Shown in pieces: positions 44,783 through 55,580 of a stretch of 64,000 bases of DNA. Numbering within the stretch: the first letter of the stretch is position 1; each line of letters begins with the position of its first letter. The position numbers were made by a program, and so were the translations under genes. The notes beneath the pieces are model-generated. The model was given only the letters and a program-made list of their open reading frames with translations. It ran no database searches and was not told where the DNA came from. Location: positions 19,654,001-19,718,000 of the forward strand of contig NC_060060.1 of NCBI RefSeq assembly GCF_020283565.1, given 5' to 3'. This stretch comes from Trifolium pratense (lineage: Eukaryota > Streptophyta > Magnoliopsida > Fabales > Fabaceae).

Positions 44783-44920
44783 TGTTAGCGGCCAACACTC
44801 GGTGGGATTTAGTCCCACATCGGATAGATAGGACTCTTGAGAAGAGTTTATAAAGAGGAGGCAATCCTCACCTTATAAGCTGGTTTTGTAAGGATAAGTT
44901 AGGCCTCGATATTCGTGACA
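44783..44920. mobile_element. 138-bp solo LTR (TRIM-like) in the Copia RT
   Basis: TGTTAGCGGCC...ATTCGTGACA is flanked by TGGTT on both sides (44778-44782 and 44921-44925). Removing it and one TGGTT restores KITTVRMLIAL in the Copia frame. The short length and internal phrase GTCCCACATCGGAT...GGAGGCAATCCTCACC fit small TRIM-class LTRs. Confidence 0.92.
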
Positions 44921-45201
44921 TGGTTATCTTGGCTACCAAAGAAAATGTGTCAAAGAAATCCAAACCTTCAACTTGCTTATAACCTTAGCTACCAAGCGTG
45001 CTTTGTAACGTTCAATTGTGCCATCAGCCTTGTGTTTAACCTTGTACACCCACTTAGACCCTATGGGCTTAATATGTGCAGGAGGATCCACAAAAGTCCA
45101 AGTTTTGTTTTGTTGTAAAGCCCTAATAATCTCAGCTTTCATTGCTTCAATCCAACACTGCCGTTGACTGGCTTGTTTATAGTCTGTGGGCTCAATGGTA
45201 G

Positions 45202-45471
45202 CAGTTATAGACATAGTATAATGCTCAAAATTGCTAGATATATTTGAATAAGAATGAAAAGCAGATATTGGATAAAGTGTACCTGGAGATGTTGATGCAC
45301 ATGAACTGTTTGATAGATTGCATAGGTAGTCTGAGACGTGGGATGGTTTAATGAATGGTCTATTGGATCTTCTGAGGGTAGGTATATGTGTATGTGGATT
45401 TTTATGAGATGTATTTGAGTCATGGGGCAAGGCTGGTGGAGAAGTAGACGTGTCTTGTGCATCAAGTAATC
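45202..45471. repeat. 270-bp tandem duplication in Copia, uninterrupted copy
   Basis: 45202-45471 is repeated head to tail as 45472-45518 plus 50789-51010. Every base I compared agrees. This copy keeps the intact TTTGAA|TAAGAATG junction (about 45245-45255), so it serves as an empty-site control for the Helitron. Confidence 0.93.
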
Positions 45472-46657
45472 CAGTTATAGACATAGTATAATGCTCAAAA
45501 TTGCTAGATATATTTGAATCTTTTACTAGTAAAAGGAAGGTTGAATTGCTCATAGGCCTTCATTGTGATGATGTGACATGCTTTAGAGAACTTCTCATAT
45601 CTATTTAAAATTTGTCCCACAATTTATTTTGTGTGTCCATTCATCCTCCAAAGTAATTATCTATATGTTACAATAATAATGGCTCCCAATAATAATGAAA
45701 GAAAGAAAAAAAAAAAAAGACAAATTACAAAAAGAACAATGAATAGATATATGCTCTTTCATATTTTACACTACCAAACATAAAATATAAATCATGCATG
45801 TGTAAATATGATTTGCAATTTGCAAAAATTTACTTTAAATAAATAAACCAAATAAAAAAATTACTCCTCAAAAAAATTTCATGCTTGACAAAATAAATTT
45901 TATGAAAAAAAAAATACTTTAGTTGTTGAGTTGCTCACAAGCATGCATTGTGATGATGTGACACTCTATAAGAAAAGTTTATAATCTCTATTAAAACCTT
46001 TTCATATTTCATATAATAGAGTTACTCTAATAATAATAATATATTAAAATATATATTGTATGTTACAATTCCCTATTAATGCAATTGAAAACAAAGAATT
46101 CTTGGAGACACTAATATTGAATATGTAAATTTAGCTAATTATCAAACACAAGCTCTATATAAAGTTAACCCAAAAGCTAATTATCACCACCACCATATCA
46201 GGAAGTCTACCTTCTATGTTTTAACAAAATTTTAATTTGTCTATCTCATGGCAAAAACTCTATGGTTTCTTTATCTAACATCTCCATGAGAAAAAGTTAT
46301 TCATCTTCACCTTCCATATGTTATAGTTACACATTATAGTGTCTTGAATTGATTTAAAAGCTATTGTGTGCATATATATAGTTACATCGTAAGTATATTG
46401 GTTTTTGTCCTTGGTAGGTGATGGTGTCTAACCTCTTAGAATATCAGGTATGTCTACATGTGATTGATTAAGAAATTGATATACATATATGTGATAGTTG
46501 CCTATTAATATGTTTGTAAATTGAAATTTTTCTATTAATCTGAGTTTGGAACATCTCTAATCATTTTTTATATTTCTTTTTTAGGTTGGATATTTTTTAA
46601 AATATCAACCGGTGTTTTGTTCGATGATTAATTAAACTTTGAGTTGAATCGATTAAT

Positions 46658-46786
46658 ATGAATATGACTATTTTTTCATGTGAAGGAGGAGAACAGGATA
46701 AAACATACTTCTATTTTTGCTTACGTTGCATCCTTGCTCCTTATAAAGCCTATGAAATGGCACCTCATGTAAGGATGTGTATTTAA
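46658..46786 (+). CDS. 42-codon conserved mini-frame in Helitron unit 1
   Basis: Encodes MNMTIFSCEGGEQDKTYFYF...LRCI...MCI with four Cys. The same frame survives in unit 2 with four replacements and no stop or gap. Upstream of each copy, after a TATATAAAG motif (about 46158 / 48095), is an ATG with a short MAKTLWFLYL frame that ends at once. A TTTTTTTAG acceptor-like site precedes the mini-frame, so it may be a captured second exon. Function unknown; conservation could just reflect recent duplication. Confidence 0.3.
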   Translation: MNMTIFSCEGGEQDKTYFYFCLRCILAPYKAYEMAPHVRMCI

Positions 46787-47053
46787 CTCTAATGGCAGTT
46801 TGTAAACCATCATTTTTTTTAATTGATATAATGTTTGTAATTAGACAACTTTTCTTTTTCATTTATTATTTTATTAGTCTAATGTTTTAGCTTATTTGTT
46901 TCTTATTTTCTTTTTCATTTATTATTTTATATAAGATAAAAGATTTGTATAAAAAATTGTTGATTAATGGGAATATAATTAATTTTTGTCATGTAAATAA
47001 GTTGAAGAGGATAAAAGAGACTTCTTTTTTATTGATTTTGAAGTGCCTTAAAA

Positions 47054-48990
47054 TCTTTTACAAGTAAAAGGAATGTTGAGTTGCTCACAATCAAGTATTT
47101 TGATGATGTGACACTCTATAAGAAAAGTTTACAATCTCTATTAAAAAACATTTTCATCATTTCCTTTAATTAAATCATTTTAATTTTAATTATCTTTAAT
47201 TAAATCATTTTAATTTTAATTATCAATATATCAAATTATCACTATATAACCTTTTCATCATCTCCTTTAATTAAATTATTTTAATTTTAATTATCTTTAA
47301 TTAAATCATTTTTATTTTAATTATCAATATATCAAATTATCACTATATAACTTCTTACAAGGGACCAACTAACTAAAATGAAAAATTATTAAATTAAAAT
47401 GGACCAACTAATATATAAGATTTATATAACCACAAAATATTCATGACTATTGGAATTCTTTCAATACTAATAAAAAAAGGAATCATTATATTTCAAGCAA
47501 GTGACTCACTTTGATATTCCAAACCTCTTTGATCAATCCCTTAAAGAACTGAATTTAATAATAAAAAAAATGTGTGTCTCTCTTGCTTGAAATATATTCT
47601 TTCAATACTAAATGAATTAAAAAGGGATCATTCTTCATTACTTATATTGTTTAGAAGAGATTGCTTGAAACCAAAGGGATCATACTTCTACTTAGCCTAA
47701 TGAATTAAAAGGGATCATACTTCTAATTTTATAACTCTACTTAGACATATAAGTTATTGTGATGATGTGACACTCTATAAGAAAAGTCTACAATCTTTAT
47801 TAAAACCTTTTCATATTTCATATAATAGAGTTACTCTAATAATAAATAATAAACAATAATAATATATTAAAAAAAAACTAACACAATTTATTGTTGTTGA
47901 ATTGAGACAAAAATGAATTGCAAGTAATGAAAGGTGGAATGATGCATCATGTTATTGTTTTAATTGCATTGCAATATCTTATTAAAATATATATTGTATG
48001 TTACAATTTCCTATTAATGCAATTGAAAACAAAGAATTCTTGGAGACACTAATATTGAATATGTAAATTTAGCTAATTATCAAACACAAGCTCTATATAA
48101 AGTTAACCCAAAAGCTAATTATCACCACAACCATACCAGGAAGTCTACCTTCTATGTTTTAACAAAATTTTAATTTATCTATCTCATGGCAAAAACTCTA
48201 TGGTTTCTTTGTCTAACATCTCCATGAGAAAAAATTATGCATCTTCACCTTCCATATCTTAAAGTTACACATTATAGTGTCTTGAATTGATTTAAAAGCT
48301 ATTGTGTGCATATATATAGTTACATCATAAGTATATTGGTTTTTGTCCTTGGTATGTGATGGTGTCTAACCTCTTAGAATATCAGGTATTTCTACATGTG
48401 ATTGATTAATAAATTGATATACATATATGTGATAGTTGCCTATTAATATGTTTGTAAATTGAAATTTTTCTATTACTCTGAGTTTAGAACATCTCTAATC
48501 ATTTTTTTATTTCTTTTTTAGGTTGGATATTTTTTTAAATATCAACCGGTGTTTTGTTCGATGATTAATTAAACTTTGAGTTGAATCGATTAATATGAAT
48601 ATGACTATTTTTTCATGTGAAGGAGGAGAACATGATAAAACATACTTATATTTTTGCTTACGTTGCATCTTTGCTCCTTATAAAGCCTATGAAATGACAC
48701 CTCATGTAAGGATGTGTATTTAACTCTAATGGCAGTTTGTAAACCATCATTTTTTTTATTGATATAATGTTTGTAATTAGACAACTTTTCTTTTTCATTT
48801 ATTATTTTATTAGTCTAATGTTTTAGCTTATTTGTTTCTTATTTTCTTTTTCATTTATTATTTTATATAAGGTAAAAGATTTGTATAAAAAATTGTTGAT
48901 TAATGGAAATATAATTAATTATTTTTATGTGAATAAGTTGAAGAGGATAAAAGAGACTTCTATTTATTGATTTTGAAGTGCCTTAAAATT
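47054..48990 (+). repeat. Second, internal copy of the Helitron 5' unit
   Basis: At 47054 the sequence restarts with TCTTTTACAAGTAAAAGGAA, a near copy of the Helitron 5' terminus, directly after the first unit's GAAGTGCCTTAAAA. About 1.3 kb of downstream text is then repeated (TTCTTGGAGACACTAATATT, CCAGGAAGTCTACCTTC, TTGCTTACGTTGCATC). The second unit is longer because of about 600 bp extra at 47140-47755, itself containing short tandem repeats (AATTAAATCATTTTAATTT). Confidence 0.85.
48595..48723 (+). CDS. 42-codon conserved mini-frame in Helitron unit 2
   Basis: The partner of 46658-46786, identical in length. Replacements seen: Gln to His after GGE, Phe to Leu in TYFYF, Leu to Phe after RCI, and Ala to Thr before PHV. 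Cys positions are unchanged. Confidence 0.3.
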   Translation: MNMTIFSCEGGEHDKTYLYFCLRCIFAPYKAYEMTPHVRMCI

Positions 48991-50788
48991 TATATAGATC
49001 GAGGGTATATTGATGTTGGAGGAATTCAATTAAAAGAGGACAATCCAAATAATTTAGAAATATAAATATGTGTCTCATTTTTAAATACTATATTGTCTAC
49101 AATGTGCATGTGATCTACTTGATCTCGATCAAGAGAAATATAGAAACAAAAACAAAGTAGAAATTAAAATAAGTTTTTTTTTTTTTGTAGTTGACACTCA
49201 AGTCTTGCGGTTTTTATAATTGTAATACATGCAAGAAGTTATATTGATTCAAATTGACTTAGAGGTTGTCCAAATATATAATATTCATGCATTTATCGTA
49301 TAACACTTGCCTAAATCTGGATGGTACAATATGAGTATATATGAATTTTAATGGACGGTCCTATTTTAATCTACGCATGCCATCTTATTCTTACAACCAT
49401 AAAATGAATCGATGAAAAGAATTGTGCTAAAAACATGTTAGTTTAGAAATTGTGCTAAATACTTTTTCCTCCCACTTAGAATTGTACTAAAAACTTTCTA
49501 AATTAAATTAAAAAAAGACAAAAATTATTAAATAAAAATTGTTGATGCTCATTTGTCAAAATAAATTTTAGAAATTATTAAAACCGTAGATGTTAAAATA
49601 TATTTACATATATTTAGAAAATATAATCACACATATATTTAAACATATTTACACACAACTAAAATTCACCAACAATTCAAAAATTATTAATTTAATTTAC
49701 ATAATAATATAACTTTTTGGATAAATTAAGTACATATTCTAAAAGAATGTTTACGTTACGGCTGAAAATAAAATAGTAGAATATTTATAAGAATTATAAG
49801 ATGACATTTTTTTAAGCAAATAAGAAGATGACACATGTTAAATCTTAAATTCATCTATAAGACTTTATTTACCTTAACCAAAATTCAAATATATAAAATC
49901 TTCGTCCAAACTTATATATTGACAACAATAAATATTCAAGTTTATATAATATAATAAGAAAATAAATGTTCAAGAAAATATTAAATAAGAGGGACAAAAA
50001 CTAACAATAATTTTGAAGAGACACAAACCTCACCAAGAAAAAGAAAAACAAACCAAAAACAAAAGGACCAAGCAAAAAAAAAAAAGTGAACCAAACAATA
50101 GACTAAAAAATTGGGACTAATAAAGTTGGAATAAAATTTAACCAAGTGAATAAGTGAGAATAAACTCCAAGAAAACGAGAGATGAGTAAGTAGATAAGCT
50201 ATTTGGAACCTTAAATTGCATAGAACGTAGTAAGCAAAATATGCTATTTGATACATAATTTTCAAAAAATGATAACACGTGGAATAAATAGTCAAAGCCA
50301 CCATATATGAATCATATTCTATAATCAAAACTTTTTTTAACATTTCTCATGAGCAATATTGTCTACAAGTATAATTAGGTATACCTCCAACTCTTATTGA
50401 AAATAATAAAATAAGGGATACATCAAAAATAAAAAACAAAGTGACATTTGACTATAAAATTGCAACTCATATAAAGAAAACTAAAATCTTATATTATTAC
50501 ACTAATAAAATAAAAAATGATACATCCTTTCAAACTTATGAAATATTATAAGAGATCTATTACATTAAAATGTAAACAAACTACGATATAAATTAATAAA
50601 AAATCTAATATTTCTAAACAACTTTTTTTTTACTCATATACTAATATTAAATATAATCATATTTTAAAATAATATCTATTATTTAACTATATGTGATTAT
50701 AGTTATCGCAATTATTATTTTTTATTTATAAAAATATTTTAATTTTATATTTTAATCAAACCCGTGCAACGCATGGGTTTATCCCTAG

Positions 50789-51078
50789 TAAGAATGAAAA
50801 GCAGATATTGGATAAAGTGTACCTGGAGATGTTGATGCACATGAACTGTTTGATAGATTGCATAGGTAGTCTGAGACGTGGGATGGTTTAATGAATGGTC
50901 TATTGGATCTTCTGAGGGTAGGTATATGTGTATGTGGATTTTTATGAGATGTATTTGAGTCATGGGGCAAGGCTGGTGGAGAAGTAGACGTGTCTTGTGC
51001 ATCAAGTAATTCAGATGTGTCTTGTGCAGCAAGTAACTCTGTCAAGTTGTATCGGTGAAGCTGGAGGTGTGTGTGGTA

Positions 51079-51113
<35 letters not shown>

Positions 51114-52200
51114 TGTGAGTTATTAGTATGAAAATTTGGTTGACTGATGTGGTCATTTAAATTGAGGGGATTGGTAATGTTGTTAGGTGGGTTCGTAGAA
51201 GTGTCAGAATGTGGTGCATGATAGGTCCAATGAAAAGTAGTGTTTGGAGCATTGTAGGGTAATATATGGTCATAATGTGTGACATTTATGGAGACAAAAA
51301 TGTTTTTGTTGTGAAGATCAAATAGAATCACCCCTTTCATGCCAGGCTTATAAACAAGAAAAATGCATTTCCGTGCTCTAGGGTCAAGTTTCGTTCTTTC
51401 TAATTGAAGTGTAGAAGCATAACACAGTGAATCGAAGACTTTAAATTGGCTAAGGTCAGGTGTTTTATTGTATAAGAGATGGTAAGGTGACTGGTTTTGG
51501 AGTAAGGGAGTGCAGACTCTATTTATGAGATATATATGTGGCATGAGTCAAAGCATAAGACCAGAAATGTTTAGGTAGTTTGGACTGAAACAAAAGGGAT
51601 CTACCAACATTCAATAAGTGTTGGCGTTTGTGAAAAATGCCTTTGGAGGCAAAGAATTTGGTAACAAGAAACTCAGGACCATTATCTGTACGAATGGTCT
51701 TGATAATAGTGTTGCATTGTTTTTCAAACATGGTAACAACATCAATAAGAACATTACTAACTTCAGACTTTGATTTTAAAAGAATAACCCATGTGTATCT
51801 ACTAAAATCATCAACTGCAGTTAAAAAATAATGATGGCCATGAATAGATTGAATAGAAGTTGGACCCCAAATATCAAAATGTATTAATTCTCCACATTTG
51901 CAGGCTTTATTTACACTGAGTTTGTATGATATTTTCTTTTGTCTATCTAAGTGACATATGTCGCATACAGCTTGATTATGAAGAGTTGCAAAAGAAAAAT
52001 GAGATTGCATAAGGAGTAACCTAGCATGAGACAAATGTCCCAGACATTCATAAGGCTTGTGTGGGAATGTGAATGTCTGAATGGTGAGAAGAAATAGTGT
52101 GAGTAGTGGCTGCAACTGGTTTGGAGGTGTTTGGCTTGTGAGTCGAACTATCAAATATAACAACAAATTTGGATTTATGAGTTAGTCTAGGAACTGACAA
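50789..52200 (-). mobile_element. Copia integrase segment
   Basis: The minus strand reads CDICHLDRQKKI (part of the HHCC zinc site), FDIWGPTSIQSIHGHHYFLT, DDFSRYTWV and IKTIRTDNGPEF (core Asp residues), then the C-terminal SPYHLLYNKTPDLSQFKVF and RARKCIFLVY. A frameshift separates 52166-51519 from 51544-50789. An Asp-rich run (51079-51109) is caused by a (CAT)n microsatellite. Confidence 0.9.
51079..51109. repeat. (CAT)n microsatellite in Copia
   Basis: Ten ATC units, giving poly-Asp in the Copia frame. Confidence 0.93.
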
Positions 52201-52498
52201 AAGTTTGAGGGAAAATTCTGGAACTAGCAGAACATTATCAACAATAAAATCAAGTCCTAGAGTTATGCTTCCAGATTTCTTAGCATAGCTATAGTTCCAT
52301 TAGGCATATTTACTTGCAGAGAAACAATGTCATGATAATGATCAAATAAGGCTATACTAGAGCAAATGTGACCACTTGCTCCTGAATCAATAATCCATGC
52401 TCCATGGTTAGAATTACTGCAATAATAGGCTAGTTTGGGAATACCTGTGTTTGAATGAATGTTTGTATTGGCTAAATTTGAAGCAGACGCACCATTTA

Positions 52499-53296
52499 CT
52501 AGACTGGAAGAGCCAGCATTCTGATTATTGGTTGTAGATTGAAGCAGATTGATAAGATGTTATCATATCGAGACTTTGTAAAAGTAAAGGCTTCATTGCC
52601 TTTGGTGCTCTTAGAATCATCAGTATCCAATGAATCTTCTGCATTAGCATTATTAGCCGAAGTATTCCTGCCATAGTTTGGTGGAAATCCATGCTTCTTA
52701 TAGCAGTTTTCCACCACATGATTGTCTTTCCCACAAAAAGTACAATATTTCTTCTTAGATGAAGAAAACTGGCCATGAAAACCACCTCTACCACGACCCT
52801 GAGATCTTCTACTATCAGAAGCATTAATTGAAATCTTTGAATCTTCAGTGTCTAAACCAGTAATATGAGGAACAAATTGTCTTTCATGTTGAATAACCAT
52901 AGAAAAGACCTTGTTCATAGGTGGTAAAGGATCCATGAGTAAAATTTGTGATCTGACCATATCAAAGCTATCGTTTAAACCAGTGAGGAATCGAATTTTT
53001 CTAAGCAAATCATGTTGAGATCTAGCATTGATAATACCAGTAGCACAAACACATTTTCTTGGACAATTACAAACTGGTGTAGGAAGATAAGCTTCTAATT
53101 CTTCCCAAAGAGTCTTAAGGACGGTGAAAAATTCAGAAACAGAACGATTACCTTGCTTGAGGCGATGGATTTCAATCTGCAACTCAGAGATCCGAATGAA
53201 ATCACCACGAGAAAACCGTTCTTTCAATTCGTTCCAAACATCAATAGCATTACCAGGAATCTGCGACAGATCTGGCGGTGGCACGTTGCGAGACAT
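52499..53296 (-). mobile_element. Copia Gag
   Basis: A 265-codon frame beginning MSRNVPPPDLSQIPGNAIDV. UBN2 Gag core (LKQGNRSVSEFFTVLKTLWE, RFLTGLNDSFDMVRSQILLM), RG-rich linker, and zinc knuckle C-x2-C-x4-H-x4-C (CTFCGKDNHVVENC). The protease (DSGAS) follows at about 52400 in another frame, so a frameshift separates them. Confidence 0.9.
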
Positions 53297-53350
53297 AACG
53301 GAAACGGTTAGGATCGAGGAAGAGAAAGAGAAAGCGCAACAGAGCTTATT

Positions 53351-53362
53351 GCTCTGATACCA
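53351..53362 (-). other. Primer binding site of the large Copia
   Basis: The minus strand reads TGGTATCAGAGC just upstream of Gag, marking the inner edge of the 5' LTR. Confidence 0.85.
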
Positions 53363-53600
53363 TCATAAAGACGGGGGAATTGAAGCAATTCATCTTGATA
53401 GAATTCACAAACAATTGAGTTTTCTAACTGAATGTAAGAAAAGTACAAGATAGATCTTATATACAGACTATGGAGAGTAGCTTCTAGAAACTAGGTGAAA
53501 CCAACTATCATGGAGAAATGATTCATAAAATACTAGATGTGCACAGTAATTACCATAAGTCTTCTTTATTCTTCAGTTACTTCTTGTGTAAGTAATTCAG

Positions 53601-54544
53601 ATGTTTCACTATTGTCTTCTGCCTTTAATAGTTATGGCTCCTATAAGTTGCAGTGGAAGTCACGACTGGTCATAATATTGGTTGCTGTTCAGGTTAAAAT
53701 GCTCTTTCGGTTTTGCTGGCTGGTGCGTTTTGGTCTAGTCTTCATTGCCGTGTTGGTAGTATCTCATAAGGTCTTGCTCGTTATGCTCGAGCTTGAAGCC
53801 ATTGCTTCTCACGCTCTTGAGTTATTTGTGGCTTTGGCGAGAGATCCCGGCACACGGTGTTATGCTAGGCTATTGCGTTTGTCTGATTCAACTCTGTCAT
53901 CGTTCTACAGTCATTACGGTGAGTTTCTACAGAACTGGATGTTTAAACACAAGGGTTGATTTCAAAATTCTGTGTATGAGGTATTTGATAGAATGGATTA
54001 TTATCTGTTATCTTTCTAATGGTGTTGTGACTGATATAGTTATGTTTCGGAAGTCCGAGAGTTATTTTGTGGCAAGACGACGAGATCCTAATACGCTATA
54101 TATTAGGAATGTTGCTGCAGGTGCAATCATGCAGGGTCGAGTTTTTGACCAATCCTTCAGCATAGCTCTTCAACTGTATTCTGGTTGCCTACCATGGACT
54201 GGTGTGTTTTAGTTCATGGGTTATATTTGCTACCAAAGCTTCTTAGAATTTTTATCTGTTGTTGAGCTGTTTCTTTACATGGATATTGGCTTGTATTTTG
54301 GTAGCTTAGTTTTGGTGCTTTTGGTATATCAGTATCAACATTTTAATTTTAGGGAGGACTTCTTCAATTGTACTTGTTCCATTTGTATCCCTCCATTTTG
54401 TCCTTGAGAAACTCTGTCCAAAGTCCAAACTGTTTGCAATTGAAGCAATGGTAAAGGACTTGTGTCAAAATAAAAATCAGTCTCAATGATAATATTTGGT
54501 AGTGACCTGTAAGTCCTAACTCAACTAACAAATACCAAAATTGT
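53601..54544. other. Unassigned 0.9-kb block
   Basis: Overlapping plus-strand frames of about 140 codons exist but have hydrophobic, repetitive composition (LVIILVAVQVKMLFRFCWLV) and no recognised domain. It lies between the Copia 5' end and MATE relic 2. It might be decayed retroelement or transcript-derived DNA. Confidence 0.3.
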
Positions 54545-54987
54545 CCTATATTCAGCAAGAGAGGCCTGCAATTATGCAAATATAAGCACAACTTAAATAT
54601 GCATGCTTGAAAAACACATTTTCTTGAATTTGTGAATGAAAATGAGTATACTAAGAATATCTTACCTCTTTGTTCCAGTTAGTTTTGTAAACCATTAGCA
54701 AAAGAACACATGTCTGCAATATAGTCCCTGACATCATTCCACACCAAATTCCCTGAAATATAACAAAGATTAGTATTGTTTATGACCAAGTGTTTTTGAA
54801 TTATGACGTGGTTAGCTCATTTCCATCATTATAGTAATTTTTCAAGAGGTATTATAAGATCTTTTCAAAATAATAAAAGCAGATATTATAAGATGCGGTA
54901 AATGTTGACATTCAGTTACTTGTTTATGAGGATCAAAATATTTTTTTAAAGAGTCTGTGTTTTTTTTTTTTTTTTACAATAGCAAAC

Positions 54988-55413
54988 TTACTTCATTTCA
55001 GGATTCGACTCGAAAATACAACGATTAGACAAAGAATAGGCCGCCCTTGCTAAAGAATGAGCAACCATATTCGTTTGTGGCTTAACAAACTTGACCTCAA
55101 TGTTTGGTACTAACAATAGTAAAGACTTAATATGAGAAATTAAAATACTAAATTCGGATGTTCCTACTTGTCTAGAAGAGATAGCATCAACAACAATTTT
55201 GGAGTCACTTTCAAATATGACATGTAATAGTCCTCTATGCATTATTTCACAAATTGCTTCCTTTAGTGTCATTGCTTCTCCTTCCATTGTGTTGAATCTT
55301 CCTTGAATGAGGTTTGATCCTGCAAGAATAAATCGACCTCGGTGGTCTCGAATCTCGAACCATCGCCCATTCGTTCCACATGTGTGCCACTTGCAAGCCA
55401 ATTTGCCGCGCAT
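54988..55413 (-). mobile_element. LINE RNase H-like C-terminal domain
   Basis: 141 codons of the RVT_3 type, ending normally (ESNPEMK-stop) 15-30 nt before the poly(A). Plants use this domain in L1-type LINEs. Upstream frame shifts show decay. Confidence 0.85.
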
Positions 55414-55580
55414 TCAGTTTGTTATTATTCCCCACCATACTGTTACAGTTCTGCCATAAGGTCCATAACATCATTGCCAATCTGCCTACTACCTGTTTGC
55501 TTTCATAAGAACAAATTTCAAAAATTAAGTTTCTTGCATTTTGAGAACTATGCAACCTTGCTTGTATGATACTATGGTGA

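Larger units (their letters stand above)
44426..45518 (-). mobile_element. Copia reverse transcriptase segment
   Basis: Reads WIEAMKAEIIRALQQNKTWT, GSKWVYKVKHKADGTIERYK, then a 1-nt deletion (AKV instead of AKGYKQVEG), the solo LTR, and MLIALVSIKSWHLHQMNVNN, SLYGLKQASRKWYE and YVDDIILAGNS. RT motif YVDD is intact. The segment ends at a breakpoint shortly after SLLEFT. Confidence 0.9.
45519..50788 (+). mobile_element. Non-autonomous Helitron, 5270 bp
   Basis: 5' end TCTTTTACTAGTAAAAGG (45519), containing a 16-bp palindrome. 3' end hairpin CCCGTGC-AAC-GCATGGG (50761-50777), then CTAG (50785-50788). Inserted between A (45518) and T (50789) with no target duplication, exactly as Helitrons do; the empty site is visible next door. 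No Rep/helicase frame is present. The interior contains a head-to-tail duplication of the 5' part (units 45519-47053 and 47054-about 48990), then about 1.8 kb of AT-rich DNA. Confidence 0.93.
44426..53600 (-). mobile_element. Copia retrotransposon, 3'-truncated and twice interrupted
   Basis: Read on the minus strand: a primer binding site (53362-53351), Gag (53296-52500), protease (IIDSGASGHIC, about 52400), integrase (52166-51013), a frame-broken join to RVT_2 reverse transcriptase (45518-44926 and 44777-44426; LVYVDDIILAGN), then loss of the rest of RT, RNase H and the 3' LTR. The interruptions are a 138-bp solo LTR in RT and a 5.27-kb Helitron between integrase and RT. The 5' LTR should lie at about 53363-53600 but its right edge is not certain. 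Confidence 0.88.

Noticed and set aside
47141..47350. CRISPR-like array from AATTAAATCATTTTAATTT repeats
   Set aside because: Plant nuclear DNA; the units are directly adjacent AT-rich tandem repeats without unique spacers.
53537..54212. Overlapping 140-codon frames as a new gene
   Set aside because: Two overlapping frames with hydrophobic, unbalanced composition and no splice or start context; left as unassigned.
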